A stretch of DNA of 64,000 nucleotides from Comamonadaceae bacterium (GTDB lineage: Bacteria > Pseudomonadota > Gammaproteobacteria > Burkholderiales > Burkholderiaceae_C), in the NCBI GenBank assembly GCA_947452785.1, contig CANGDZ010000005.1:1-64000 (forward strand). The letters are read 5' to 3'. Of the stretch, positions 25,547-34,436 are shown piece after piece (position 1 is the first letter of the stretch; each line of letters begins with the position of its first letter). A model generated the notes under the pieces. That model was not told where the DNA came from and ran no database searches. It was given only the letters and a program-made list of their open reading frames with translations. The position numbers and the translations under genes were made by a program.

Positions 25547-26758
25547 TTACTTCACAGACACAGGCTTGCCAAAATCAACCCAATTTTTGCCATCAAACTT
25601 GACCAGTTGCATGGTCTGAAACAAAGCAAAATCAGAGGGAGAGGTGTTGGCCAAAACGCCGGGCAAGACCATGGGCAACTGGAAGTCTTTGATGTTGGCG
25701 GCTTGTTTCATGATGTTCTCGCGGGTCAGGTTGTCACCGGCTTGCTTGAGAACCTGGACCATCATCTGGGCGACAGCGTAGCCGTAGGTAGCGTTGCCAT
25801 CATCTGGACTGACTTCAGGCGCGTATTTTTTGATCAGCGCTTTGAAGTCTTTCATGGTCGGGTCATTGTCCCAACGGACATCAGACCCTTCTTTCACATA
25901 CAGCATAGAGATCACGCCGACGGCTTTATCCAAGCCAGCAGGTTTCAAAACGCTGCCCACCGACGCGGAGACCTGATTCAGGTAGTGCGTCGGTTTCCAA
26001 CCCACCTCGTCCACTTTGCGAATGGCTTGAGCTGCGAATTTGGGTGTGGTGATGTTGAAGAAGGTGTCGGCCCCCGAACCTTTCAGCGTCACGATTTGCG
26101 AATCGATGGTGGGGTCGGTCACTTCATAAGACGCTTGCGACACGATCATGCTCGCAGCTTTGGCGCCCAGGCCTTCCTTGAAGCCATTGAAATAGTCTTT
26201 GCCGTAATCGTCGTTTTGCACCAGCACCGCAATTTTGGCGTTGGGCTTAGTGGCAATAATGTGTTGACCATACAGTTTGCCTTCCGAGTGGTAGTTGGGG
26301 TTAAAGCCAATGGTCCAAGGAAAGTTCTGCGGGTCGTTCCATTTCGATGCGCCTGTCGCCAGGAACATGTGCGGCACTTTCTTGGCGTTCATGTATTTGT
26401 GAATCGCCGTGTTGGACGGGGTGCCCAAAGTGCCCATCATCAACAAGACCTCATCTTGCTCCACCAAGCGACGCACCATTTCCACCGTTTTGGGTGGGCT
26501 GTAGCCATCGTCCAAGCTGATGAAGTTGATCTTGCGGCCATTCACGCCGCCTTGCTCATTCAATTGCTTGAAATACGCCGCTTGCACCTTGCCAATCGTG
26601 CCGTAGGCCGAAGCCGGACCGCTGTAGGGCATGGTTTGGCCAATTTTGATTTCCGTGTCACTGGCACCGGTATCGTATTTTTTTTGGGCCGAGGCCGGCA
26701 TGGCGAAGCCAATGAGGGACAGGCACAAAGCACTCAGGGCAAATTGTCTCTTTTTCAT
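25547..26758 (-). CDS. ABC transporter substrate-binding protein (LivK-like)
   Basis: A 403-residue periplasmic binding protein of the branched-chain amino acid/amide family (Peripla_BP_6). The signal peptide is MKKRQFALSALCLSLIGFAMPASA. The mature part starts with the typical DTEIKIGQTMPYSGPASAYG and has INEQGGVNGRKI-like LNEQGGVNGRKINFISLDDGYSPPKTVE. Many members in this family bind aromatic acids, fatty-acid-like or other carboxylates instead of amino acids. It is the last gene of a run acyl-CoA ligase / ATPase / ATPase / permease / permease / binding protein. The ligase suggests an acid that is activated with CoA after uptake. Confidence 0.92.
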   Translation of the reverse strand: MKKRQFALSALCLSLIGFAMPASAQKKYDTGASDTEIKIGQTMPYSGPASAYGTIGKVQAAYFKQLNEQGGVNGRKINFISLDDGYSPPKTVEMVRRLVEQDEVLLMMGTLGTPSNTAIHKYMNAKKVPHMFLATGASKWNDPQNFPWTIGFNPNYHSEGKLYGQHIIATKPNAKIAVLVQNDDYGKDYFNGFKEGLGAKAASMIVSQASYEVTDPTIDSQIVTLKGSGADTFFNITTPKFAAQAIRKVDEVGWKPTHYLNQVSASVGSVLKPAGLDKAVGVISMLYVKEGSDVRWDNDPTMKDFKALIKKYAPEVSPDDGNATYGYAVAQMMVQVLKQAGDNLTRENIMKQAANIKDFQLPMVLPGVLANTSPSDFALFQTMQLVKFDGKNWVDFGKPVSVK

Positions 26759-26796
26759 GGTGGTCCTTGGTTGATATCAAAAAGCGAAAGAGGAAA

Positions 26797-27792
26797 TCAG
26801 GGGTTGGTGGGTCGAAGCTTTTGGCCCAACAGGCGCAGCGCGCCGGCAATGCCGGTGGGCATGGTGTACATGAACAAAATCAGCATCACGCCGTAAATAG
26901 CCCAAGGCGCAGCTTTGGAAATTTGGTCGGCAATATTCGGTACAAATTGAATAAAGATGGCGCCGTACAGTGCACCTGGCAGAGAGGTGACACCGCCAAT
27001 CACCATGCCCACCATCAGGGTGATGGACAGGAAAACGGTGAAGCTGTCGGGCGCCACAAAGGCCACCAAAATCGCACTCAAAGCGCCTGCTACGCCGGTG
27101 AACATGGCGCTCACGCCAAAGGCTAGGCTTTTGTACAGCGGTGTGTTGATGCCCATGGAGGCGGCGGCAATAGGTTGGTCACGAATCGCGATCAGCGCAC
27201 GCCCCACGCGGCCGCGGATCAAATTCCAGCCAATCACGAACATGATGACGGTGATGGTCAGCGTGAAGAAATACAACCATCGGTCGGAATTCAGCTTCAA
27301 GCCAAACAAGGAGTCAAAAGGCGAATCGGGCTTCATGATCACAATGCCCTGCACGCCGCCAGTCAGAAACTCCAGGTGTTTGAATTTGAGCAATTGCGGC
27401 AAAGCCACCGCCAGCGCAAACGTGGCCAAGGCCAGGTAATGCCCTTCTAGTCGCAAAGCCGGCAAACCAAAAAGAAAACCGACGACCAGACACACCGCCG
27501 CAGCGATCGGGATCGTCATCCAGTAAGGCATGTCGAACTTGTCCATCAGCACCGCTGTGGTGTAGGCCCCGATGGCCAGAAAGGCCCCATGCCCTAGCGA
27601 AATCTGACCGCTGTAGCCAATCAAGATATTCAGACCCACCAAGGCAATGGCGTAGCACAGCACCAGCGAGGCTTGAAAGACGTGGTAATTTGTGATGAAG
27701 AAAGGCAGAGCGCAAGCTGCAGCCAGACCCAGGACCAAGCGGATCCAAGGCAAACCTGGTGAGGTAGGGGGCAGAGATGGAGTGGTAGACAT
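26797..27792 (-). CDS. Branched-chain-type ABC permease (LivM-like)
   Basis: A 331-residue inner-membrane permease of the LivM type, about nine or ten helices. Family strings are LVLCYAIALVGLNILIGYSGQISLGHGAFLAIGAYT, DMPYWMTIPIAAAVCLVVGFLFGLPALRLEGHYLA and the EAA-like GRALIAIRDQPIAAASMGINT coupling region. It pairs with the LivH-like permease encoded 5 bases upstream. The C-terminus (QKLRPTNP) is short, with no fused ATPase domain. Confidence 0.93.
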   Translation of the reverse strand: MSTTPSLPPTSPGLPWIRLVLGLAAACALPFFITNYHVFQASLVLCYAIALVGLNILIGYSGQISLGHGAFLAIGAYTTAVLMDKFDMPYWMTIPIAAAVCLVVGFLFGLPALRLEGHYLALATFALAVALPQLLKFKHLEFLTGGVQGIVIMKPDSPFDSLFGLKLNSDRWLYFFTLTITVIMFVIGWNLIRGRVGRALIAIRDQPIAAASMGINTPLYKSLAFGVSAMFTGVAGALSAILVAFVAPDSFTVFLSITLMVGMVIGGVTSLPGALYGAIFIQFVPNIADQISKAAPWAIYGVMLILFMYTMPTGIAGALRLLGQKLRPTNP

Positions 27793-27797
27793 ATAGC

Positions 27798-28670
27798 TCA
27801 GACCCTGGAAACAATCACTTTGCCAAACAAACCGGCTGGTTTGATGGTCAGTACGGCAACGATCAACACCAACGCGACCGACAGTTTGAGTTCTGTGCCG
27901 ATGACATAAGCGCCCAAAATATTTTCGAGAATGCCGACGATGAAGCCGCCTAAGACGGCGCCTCCGGGGCTGTCAATGCCCCCCACCAAAGCCGCGGCAA
28001 AGGCGTACAGCAAGATGCCAGACATCATGTTGGGCTCCAAAAACACCACGGGGGCAATCATCATGCCGGCGACCGATCCAATGGCTGCAGCCAGCCCCCA
28101 TCCTAGGGCCAGCATCCAGCCCACACGAATGCCCACCAGGCGGCTGGACTCTGGGTTTTGCGCCGCCGCCCGCATGGCCAAGCCCAGGGGGGTGAATTTG
28201 AAAAATCCATACAGCAGCAGCAGCACCACCAAGGTCACGCCGATGGAGCCCAACTCATGTGACGAGATGAAATGCAGACCGAAGGGCGGCTCAGCGGGAA
28301 AGGGTGATGGAAAGGATTTGATGGTGTAGGTGAAGACCCAACCGGCAATGCTGTTGAGAATCACCAGCAGACCAATGAAGACCACCACCACGTTCAACAC
28401 GGGGGCTTTTTCCACGGGCTGAATGATGATGCGTTGAATCAACACCCCCAGCGTGAAGGCCAGGAAAATCGTGCAGACAAACGCCAGCCAATAAGACACG
28501 CCGGCATTGATCAGAGTCCAGGCCATGTAGGTGGCGAACATGGCGATTTCGCCTTGGGCGAAATTGATGTGGTGGGTGGACTGGTAAATCATGACCAGGG
28601 CCAGCGCGAGGCTGGCATACACTCCCCCTGTGGCTATACCGGCAACAACTTGGTGAATAAATGTTTCCAT
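27798..28670 (-). CDS. Branched-chain-type ABC permease (LivH-like)
   Basis: A 290-residue LivH-type permease with about eight helices. Typical strings are GIATGGVYASLALALVMIYQSTHHINFAQGEIAMF at the N-terminus, the coupling loop LAMRAAAQNPESSRLVGIRVG, and ALVGGIDSPGGAVLGGFIVGILEN. It forms the membrane channel with the LivM-like partner. It lies between the livF-like and livM-like genes in the same operon with short gaps. Confidence 0.93.
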   Translation of the reverse strand: METFIHQVVAGIATGGVYASLALALVMIYQSTHHINFAQGEIAMFATYMAWTLINAGVSYWLAFVCTIFLAFTLGVLIQRIIIQPVEKAPVLNVVVVFIGLLVILNSIAGWVFTYTIKSFPSPFPAEPPFGLHFISSHELGSIGVTLVVLLLLYGFFKFTPLGLAMRAAAQNPESSRLVGIRVGWMLALGWGLAAAIGSVAGMMIAPVVFLEPNMMSGILLYAFAAALVGGIDSPGGAVLGGFIVGILENILGAYVIGTELKLSVALVLIVAVLTIKPAGLFGKVIVSRV

Positions 28671-28682
28671 GGTGTGGGGCTC

Positions 28683-29399
28683 TCAATGACCGAGGTAGGA
28701 GCGACGAACAGCTTCGTCTTGCTTGAGATCTTGCGAAAGACCTGACAACACCAACTTGCCCGTTTCCAGCAGGTAGGCGTGGCGGGCCAAATCCAAGGCC
28801 ATGGCGGCGTTTTGTTCCACCAGCAAGATCGTCACCTTGTCCAGTGCGTTGATGGTGCGCATGATGTCGAAGATCTCTTTCACGATCAGCGGCGCCAAGC
28901 CAAAGGAGGGCTCGTCCAACAGCAGCAAACGCGGACGCAGCATCAGGGCGCGGGCAATCGCCAGCATCTGTTGTTCGCCGCCAGACAAGGTCCCTGCCTG
29001 TTGATGCCGTCGCTCCTTGAGACGCGGAAAGTAGGTGTACATTTTTTCCTGGTCCAGGGCGGCTTCTTTTCTATCCTTTCGGGTGTAGCAGCCCAACTGC
29101 AGGTTTTCTTCAGTGGACAGGCTACCGAAAGTGCCGCGGCCATCGGGCACATGGGCCACGCCCAAACGCACAATGTCCTCGGTCGCCAACGATTCAATGG
29201 CCTTGCCATCAAACAGGATTTGCCCGCGCACTTTGATCATCTTGCTCAAGGCGCGCAGGGTGGTGGTTTTGCCAGCGCCGTTGGCGCCCAGCAGCGTGGT
29301 GATGCTGCCTTCTTCGATTTGCATCGACAGGCCGTGCAGCACCTCGGTGGCTCCATAACCTGCGTGCAGGTCTTTCACTTCCAACAAAATGCGGTTCAT
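28683..29399 (-). CDS. Branched-chain-type ABC ATPase (LivF-like)
   Basis: A 238-residue ATP-binding subunit. Walker A LLGANGAGKTTTLRAL, signature LSGGEQQMLAIARALM, Walker B LLLLDEPSFGLAPLIV and switch histidine region are intact. The size and the YGATEVLHGLSMQIEEGSITTL start mark it as LivF-like. It overlaps the LivG-like gene by four bases, so the two ATPases are made together. Confidence 0.94.
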   Translation of the reverse strand: MNRILLEVKDLHAGYGATEVLHGLSMQIEEGSITTLLGANGAGKTTTLRALSKMIKVRGQILFDGKAIESLATEDIVRLGVAHVPDGRGTFGSLSTEENLQLGCYTRKDRKEAALDQEKMYTYFPRLKERRHQQAGTLSGGEQQMLAIARALMLRPRLLLLDEPSFGLAPLIVKEIFDIMRTINALDKVTILLVEQNAAMALDLARHAYLLETGKLVLSGLSQDLKQDEAVRRSYLGH

Positions 29400-30208
29400 G
29401 CGGCTGTCCCCAGATAGGCTTGAATCACTTCGGGGTGCTGGCGTACGTTGAAGGGCGTGTCATCGGCAATCTTTCTGCCAAAGTTCAGCGCCACCACTTT
29501 GTCCGATACGCGCATCACCAAACTCATGTGGTGCTCTACCAGCAACACGGTGATGTTGAATTCATCGCGAATGTGTTGAATCAGGTCGCCCAAGGCGTTG
29601 ACTTCTTCGTGGTTCAAGCCCGCCGCGGGTTCGTCCAGCAGCAGCAACTGCGGTTGGCTGGCCAGGGCACGGCCCAGTTCGACCCGCTTTTGCGTGCCGA
29701 AGGGCAGGTCTGAAACCTTGCGGTGCGCCACTTCGTCTAAGCCCAAGAATGTGACCAAGCGCATGGCATCGTCTTGAATTTTGGCTTCTTCGGCCGCCAC
29801 GCCCGGCAGACGCAGGGCATGCGCAAAAAAACCTTGCTGAGCTCGGCAGTGGGCACCGACTTTGATGTTGTCCAATACCGACATGGTTTTGTACAAAGCC
29901 AAGTTCTGGAAGGTGCGCCCAATGCCGATCTCTGCAGTTTTGTGCCGTGTCATCGGATCGAGCAGTTGGCCATCAAAATGAATATGACCTTCGCTGTAAT
30001 CGTACAGGCGCGACAGACAATTGAACAAGGTGGTTTTGCCGGCGCCGTTGGGGCCAATCAGTCCGGCGATTTGGCCTCGATGCACATCGAAGGACACGCC
30101 ATCCAAAGCCACAATGCCACGGAATCTCACCGTCACTTCTTGGACCGAGAGCAACACGTCCTGTGCTGTGGGTGCGCGTTGAGCGGTGCTCGTTTCTTGA
30201 ACGTTCAT
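29396..30208 (-). CDS. Branched-chain-type ABC ATPase (LivG-like)
   Basis: A 270-residue ATPase subunit with Walker A GLIGPNGAGKTTLFNCLS, the LivG-specific GIGRTFQNLALYKTMSVLDNI segment, signature-region DLPFGTQKRVELGRALA and Walker B LLLLDEPAAGLNHEE. In the signature motif the usual LSYGxQ is replaced by LPFGTQ, common in this subfamily. It is the first transport gene after the acyl-CoA ligase, separated by a 94-base gap that may hold an internal promoter. Confidence 0.94.
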   Translation of the reverse strand: MNVQETSTAQRAPTAQDVLLSVQEVTVRFRGIVALDGVSFDVHRGQIAGLIGPNGAGKTTLFNCLSRLYDYSEGHIHFDGQLLDPMTRHKTAEIGIGRTFQNLALYKTMSVLDNIKVGAHCRAQQGFFAHALRLPGVAAEEAKIQDDAMRLVTFLGLDEVAHRKVSDLPFGTQKRVELGRALASQPQLLLLDEPAAGLNHEEVNALGDLIQHIRDEFNITVLLVEHHMSLVMRVSDKVVALNFGRKIADDTPFNVRQHPEVIQAYLGTAA

Positions 30209-30302
30209 TCAACCCCTTCGGTTTTGATACTGAAAATCGTAAAGATAGAGTGCATCCTCCCAGATGAATCGAGCCTGGGTATCGGTGCTTTCCCTCGGGT
30301 AG

Positions 30303-31952
30303 TCACTTTGGAAACATCTCACGCAGTTTGAGTTTGTAGAACTTGCCGGTGGAGGTGCGGGGCACTGCGGCAATCCATTCGTAACGGTCAGGCACTTGCC
30401 ATTTGGCAAAGCCCATCTTCATCAAATGCGCTGCCAATTCGGCCGTTGCTGGGGCATGACCCGGTTTGGCGACCACGCAAGCGAGTGGGCGTTCGCTCCA
30501 TTTTTCGTCAGGCACGGCGATCACCGCGGCCTCGGCAATACCCGGGTGTGCCATCAGGGCATTTTCCAAATCGACCGAGCTGATCCACTCGCCGCCCGAC
30601 TTAATCAGGTCTTTGGTGCGGTCAGTGATGCGCACAAACCCCATGCTGTCCACGCTGGCCACATCGCCCGTGCGCAACCAGCCGTCAGCGGAAAACTTGT
30701 CTTCTTGCACCGGCACATGATGGTAGCTGCCGGTGATGAAGGGCCCGCGCACTTGCAATTCGCCCACTTGCTGGCCGTCCCAGTCGGCGTCTTGGCCTTG
30801 GTCATTGCGGATGCGCAAATCGACCAATGGCACCGGAATGCCCGCCATCGCAGCACGGCGGTAGCGCTCGTCCATGGGCGCATCGCGCAGTTCCGCCTTG
30901 GGGTAAGAGATGGTGCAGACGGGTGAGGTTTCGGTCATGCCCCAGCCTTGCAAAATCCAGATGCCATGTTTGTCAAAAGCACGGATCAAAGCCTCGGGCA
31001 CGGCTGCACCGCCGACCAGGCTGCGCATGCCAGCGGGCAATTTCCAGCGGCCGGGCTGCGAGGTCAAAGCGGCCTCGTAGGCTTGGATCAAACTCATCCA
31101 AATGGTGGGGACACCCAGCGACAAGGTCGGCGGCTCCAGTTGCATCAGATCCAAAATATCTTCGGGATGAAGGTGCGGGCCGGGAAAGACCAGCTTCACG
31201 CCCATCATCACCGCGCCATAAGGAATGCCCCAGCTGTTGGCATGGAACATGGGGGTCACAGGCATCACCACGTCGGTGCCGCGCAGGGACCAGAAATCAC
31301 CCAATGACGCCACTAAGGTATGGAGTACCGTGGAACGATGCGAGTACACCACGCCCTTAGGGCGCCCGGTGGTGCCCGAGGTGTAGCACATGGACACGGG
31401 GTCGTCTTCAGCATGCGGTGCGTAGTCAAAACCGCTGGCATCCGTGTGGGCCAGCAACTGCTCGTAATTGAGATACTCGCTGGGTACAGCGGCGCCCGAA
31501 AAGGGAAACACGATGACTTTTTCAAAAGCATAAAGGTGCTCAAACTGGCGGTACAGGGGCAGCAAAATATCGTCGATGATCAAAATTTTGTCTTGTGCAT
31601 CGTTGGCGATCCATGCGATCTCTTCGGCAGACAGACGTAAATTCAGGGTGTGCATCACTGCGCCCGCGGCAGGGATGCCAAAGTAGCATTCCAGGTGCGC
31701 ATGGTGGTTCCAGCACAGGGTCGCGATGCGATCGCCTTTGCGCACGCCCAAGTCCTGCAGGCCTTGGGCCAGGCGGCGTGTGCGCGCATAAAACTGGCCG
31801 TAGCTGTGCTTGACCAAGGATTTGTCGGGCAGACGCGAGACAATTTCGTTGCTCGGAAACAAGGTGCCCGCCCGCTCCAAAAAATGGTTCAAGGACAAAG
31901 GCACCTGCATCATGGTGCTGCTCACGTCAGCGCTTGTGGTCATCTCAGTCAA
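30303..31952 (-). CDS. Fatty-acid/medium-chain acyl-CoA ligase (AlkK-like)
   Basis: A 549-residue adenylate-forming enzyme that activates a carboxylic acid with ATP and CoA. Motifs in order: P-loop [16 protein letters not shown] (about residues 190-205), the MFHANSWG substrate-pocket block, [22 protein letters not shown], and the C-terminal [14 protein letters not shown] and catalytic lysine in [13 protein letters not shown]. The sequence is closest in feel to the AlkK/medium-chain ligase group. It is followed by livG-type, livF-type, permease and binding-protein genes on the same strand. I infer import and CoA activation of the same kind of acid. Confidence 0.9.
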   Translation of the reverse strand: MTEMTTSADVSSTMMQVPLSLNHFLERAGTLFPSNEIVSRLPDKSLVKHSYGQFYARTRRLAQGLQDLGVRKGDRIATLCWNHHAHLECYFGIPAAGAVMHTLNLRLSAEEIAWIANDAQDKILIIDDILLPLYRQFEHLYAFEKVIVFPFSGAAVPSEYLNYEQLLAHTDASGFDYAPHAEDDPVSMCYTSGTTGRPKGVVYSHRSTVLHTLVASLGDFWSLRGTDVVMPVTPMFHANSWGIPYGAVMMGVKLVFPGPHLHPEDILDLMQLEPPTLSLGVPTIWMSLIQAYEAALTSQPGRWKLPAGMRSLVGGAAVPEALIRAFDKHGIWILQGWGMTETSPVCTISYPKAELRDAPMDERYRRAAMAGIPVPLVDLRIRNDQGQDADWDGQQVGELQVRGPFITGSYHHVPVQEDKFSADGWLRTGDVASVDSMGFVRITDRTKDLIKSGGEWISSVDLENALMAHPGIAEAAVIAVPDEKWSERPLACVVAKPGHAPATAELAAHLMKMGFAKWQVPDRYEWIAAVPRTSTGKFYKLKLREMFPK

Positions 31953-32062
31953 TCCCGTTGTGGAGTAGAAACTGAGTGATCATGTCGATGCAATGGGCGC
32001 CAGAGAATGGGGAAAACCCATGCAGGATGTGACCCTCAGTGCCCCAGGTGACAGGGACTGTC

Positions 32063-32254
32063 TCAGGGTTGATCTAGTTTTTGGCTGCGAATAATGTCGC
32101 CCAAGACCGCCGTGTCTGAAGCGATCTGATTGACCAGGCCTTCTGAGGATGAGCCCACCACTTGCAAGCCTTGGTGAAAGAGCTTGCTGCGCATCTCCGG
32201 CGAAGTGGTGATGTGATCATGAGGGTCTTGTCTTTGCTTCAACTTGTGCCTCAC
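32063..32254 (-). pseudogene. Remnant of a Bug/TctC-type tricarboxylate receptor gene
   Basis: The last 40-45 codons read SPEMRSKLFHQGLQVVGSSSEGLVNQIASDTAVLGDIIRSQKL, which is the normal C-terminal end of a Bug-family periplasmic solute receptor (SPEVR...L..QG...VGSTPEE...I..D...WG.VI). Full receptors are about 320 residues; the preceding sequence up to the rpoH terminator has no continuation in any frame. I therefore read this as a decayed 3' fragment left by deletion. It lies between the acyl-CoA ligase and rpoH. The short ORF may not be translated. Confidence 0.6.
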
Positions 32255-32301
32255 GAAGCACCTTAAAGCCAGTGCACAACTGAGCCTGAAAGCGCAACAT
32301 G

Positions 32302-32327
32302 AAAAAAGCCCGGCGAGAGCCGGGCTT
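32302..32327 (-). terminator. rpoH intrinsic terminator
   Basis: On the minus strand GCCCGGC-TCTC-GCCGGGC is followed by six T residues. It lies 24 bases past the rpoH stop. Confidence 0.85.
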
Positions 32328-32350
32328 GAGAAGAAATACAGGCGAGCGAC

Positions 32351-33283
32351 TCAAGCGTACTCGGTCAGCGTTTTCTTCATTTTCTTCATCGCCGCGACTT
32401 CGATCTGGCGAATGCGCTCAGCGCTCACGCCATACACCGCAGCCAAGTCGTGCAGCGTCATGCCGCCCGAGCCGTTGTCGTTGACCTTGAGCCAGCGCTC
32501 TTCCACGATGTGACGGCTGCGGTCGTCCAGCGCGGCCAATGCGGTGGCAATGCCGTCGCTGGACAGCAGATCGCGTTCGTGCGCTTCGATCATGGCTGTG
32601 GGCTCATGGTTCACGTCGGCCAAATAGGCGATCGGCCCATACGCCTGTTCGCCATCGTCAGACGGTGAGGGGTCCAGCAAGACGTCGCCACCTGACATAC
32701 GGGTTTCCATCTCCATGACTTCTTCGCGCTTGACGTTCAAGTCACGCGCCATCACATCGATTTGGTCCACGGTCAACGTGTCGCGGTGGGTGTTCAGTCC
32801 CGCATCGGCTTTGAAGCCTTGTTTCATGGAGCGCAAGTTGAAAAAAAGCTTGCGTTGCGCCTTGGTGGTGGCCACCTTGACCATGCGCCAATTTTTCAGG
32901 ATGTACTCGTGAATCTCCGCTTTGATCCAGTGCAAGGCGTAGCTCACCAAGCGCACGCCTTGATCCGGATCAAAGCGCTTCACGGCTTTCATCAGGCCCA
33001 CATTGCCTTCTTGGATCAGGTCGCCATGCGGCAGGCCATAGCCCAAGTACTGACGTGACACGGACACCACCAAGCGCAGGTGTGACAACACCAATTTACC
33101 GGCGGATTCGAGGTCGTCCTCGTTTTTCAATTTGCGTGCGAAGGCCTGCTCTTGCTCCAGCGTGAGCATGGGCATGCGGTTGACCGCAGAGATGTAGGCG
33201 TCCAAATGGCCCAGCGACGGTACGACCGCCCAGGGATTGCTCAAAGAAACAGCAGATGCGGGGGAACCAGTTTGAATGTTCAT
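32351..33283 (-). CDS. rpoH: RNA polymerase heat-shock sigma factor sigma-32
   Basis: A 310-residue group 3 sigma factor that directs transcription of heat-shock genes. Region 2 is seen in LVLSHLRLVVSVSRQYLGYGLPHGDLIQEGNVGLMKAVKRFDP. The diagnostic RpoH box QRKLFFNLR follows, and region 4.2 helix-turn-helix MTLHDLAAVYGVSAERIRQIE is near the C-terminus. The ATG at 33283 is preceded by a strong Shine-Dalgarno (AAAGGAG). A perfect CIRCE element lies 31 bases upstream, so HrcA repression is expected. Regulation by RNA thermosensing of the 5' leader is not evident from sequence alone. Confidence 0.97.
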   Translation of the reverse strand: MNIQTGSPASAVSLSNPWAVVPSLGHLDAYISAVNRMPMLTLEQEQAFARKLKNEDDLESAGKLVLSHLRLVVSVSRQYLGYGLPHGDLIQEGNVGLMKAVKRFDPDQGVRLVSYALHWIKAEIHEYILKNWRMVKVATTKAQRKLFFNLRSMKQGFKADAGLNTHRDTLTVDQIDVMARDLNVKREEVMEMETRMSGGDVLLDPSPSDDGEQAYGPIAYLADVNHEPTAMIEAHERDLLSSDGIATALAALDDRSRHIVEERWLKVNDNGSGGMTLHDLAAVYGVSAERIRQIEVAAMKKMKKTLTEYA

Positions 33284-33313
33284 ACCAGAACTCCTTTCAG
33301 AATTAAGGCCATT

Positions 33314-33340
33314 TTAGCACTCATGGAGGGAGAGTGCTAA
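33314..33340. promoter_or_regulatory. Perfect CIRCE element (HrcA operator) upstream of rpoH
   Basis: TTAGCACTC (33314-33322), nine bases, GAGTGCTAA (33332-33340) equals the CIRCE consensus with no mismatch and the exact 9-base spacer. CIRCE is the binding site of the HrcA repressor, which is inactivated during heat shock. Being about 31 bases before the rpoH start, it probably overlaps the rpoH promoter. Confidence 0.95.
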
Positions 33341-33455
33341 TGATCAAGATCAACACCCTACAGAATGTGTGACAAGATGCTACGGGCTCAGAAGGACCCC
33401 TTGGCGCCGTCATGGTTTCTACCCATGAGAGGACGATGACAGCAGGGCATTTTAA

Positions 33456-33473
33456 CAATACACTTATGTATTG
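33456..33473. promoter_or_regulatory. Shared palindromic operator, copy A
   Basis: CAATACACTTATGTATTG is an 8-2-8 palindrome with one mismatch, 21 bases before the haloalkane dehalogenase ATG. Two near-identical copies lie at 40311 and 50981. Its outer bases (AACAATACA ... TGTATTGTT) extend the symmetry to 9 bases per arm around a 4-base centre. Size and symmetry suit a TetR-type dimer. Confidence 0.75.
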
Positions 33474-33494
33474 TTATTGTTTGGTACACCCCGC

Positions 33495-34424
33495 ATGAGA
33501 GCCCTCCCACAGATTGACAAAGTCCTGAGAACGCCCGACGCCTGCTTTGAAGGGCTGGCCGATTTCCCCTATCAGCCGCACTACGCCGAACTGGGGGGGC
33601 TGCGCGTGGCCTATATCGATGAGGGGCCGCGCGATGGCCCCCAAGTCTTTCTCCTGCATGGTGAGCCGGCATGGTCATATTTGTACCGCAAGATGATTCC
33701 CGTCTTGATGCAAGCGGGTTACCGGGTGATTGCGCCGGATTTGGTGGGCTTTGGCCGATCCGACAAACCCACCCGGCGCCAGGACTACACCTACGCCAAC
33801 CATGTGGCCTGGATGTCGGCGCTGATCGAGCAGCAGGGCTGGCAAGGGATGACTTTTTTTGGCCAGGACTGGGGCTCTTTGGTCGGGCTGCGTGTGGTGG
33901 CGGGGATGCCGGAGCGGTTTGAGCGCATTGCCTTGGGTAACGCCGGTTTGCCCACGGGTCAAGAGCCACTGCCGCAAGCGTTTTACATCTGGCGCGCTTT
34001 TGCCATGTACAGCCCTTGGTTCCCGATTGGCCGCATTGTCAAAGCCGGTTGCAGCAAGGGTTTGACCGATCACGAAGTGGCCGCCTACAACGCGCCGTTT
34101 CCTGGCCGCGCCTACCGCGTGGGTGCTCGGGTGTTTCCCACCCTGGTGCCCGATGGACCGAACGATCCCGAGGGTCAGGTCAATGCGCGTGCTTGGGAGG
34201 AGGTGTTTAAACAATGGCACAAGCCTTTGTTGACCTTGTTCAGCAACCGCGACCCGATCACCAAAGGCGGCTACAAAATCTGGCAAACCTTGGTGCCCGG
34301 GGCCCAGGGCCAGCCCCATGCGAATATCCGCGGCGCGGGCCATTTTTTGCAAGAAGACAGCGGCGTCGAAGTGGCCCAGGCCTTGGCGCAATTCATCCAC
34401 AACAACCCTGTGACCCGCACCTGA
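33495..34424 (+). CDS. Haloalkane dehalogenase (subfamily HLD-I-like)
   Basis: A 309-residue alpha/beta hydrolase that splits carbon-halogen bonds, giving an alcohol and halide. The nucleophile and first halide-binding Trp are in FFGQDWGS (Asp about 125, Trp about 126). Oxyanion/entrance motif HGEPAW is at about 55-60. A second halide-binding Trp is possible in AMYSPWFPIG (about 175). The acid Asp is in SNRDPITKG (about 253) and the base His in GAGHFLQED (about 283). Positions agree closely with DhlA (124, 125, 175, 260, 289). ATG 33495 is preferred over the track start. An operator palindrome sits just upstream, and a metallo-hydrolase gene follows 12 bases after the stop. Some homologues act on other leaving groups, so the substrate is open. 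Confidence 0.85.
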   Translation: MRALPQIDKVLRTPDACFEGLADFPYQPHYAELGGLRVAYIDEGPRDGPQVFLLHGEPAWSYLYRKMIPVLMQAGYRVIAPDLVGFGRSDKPTRRQDYTYANHVAWMSALIEQQGWQGMTFFGQDWGSLVGLRVVAGMPERFERIALGNAGLPTGQEPLPQAFYIWRAFAMYSPWFPIGRIVKAGCSKGLTDHEVAAYNAPFPGRAYRVGARVFPTLVPDGPNDPEGQVNARAWEEVFKQWHKPLLTLFSNRDPITKGGYKIWQTLVPGAQGQPHANIRGAGHFLQEDSGVEVAQALAQFIHNNPVTRT

Positions 34425-34436
34425 AGGGACGGCACC

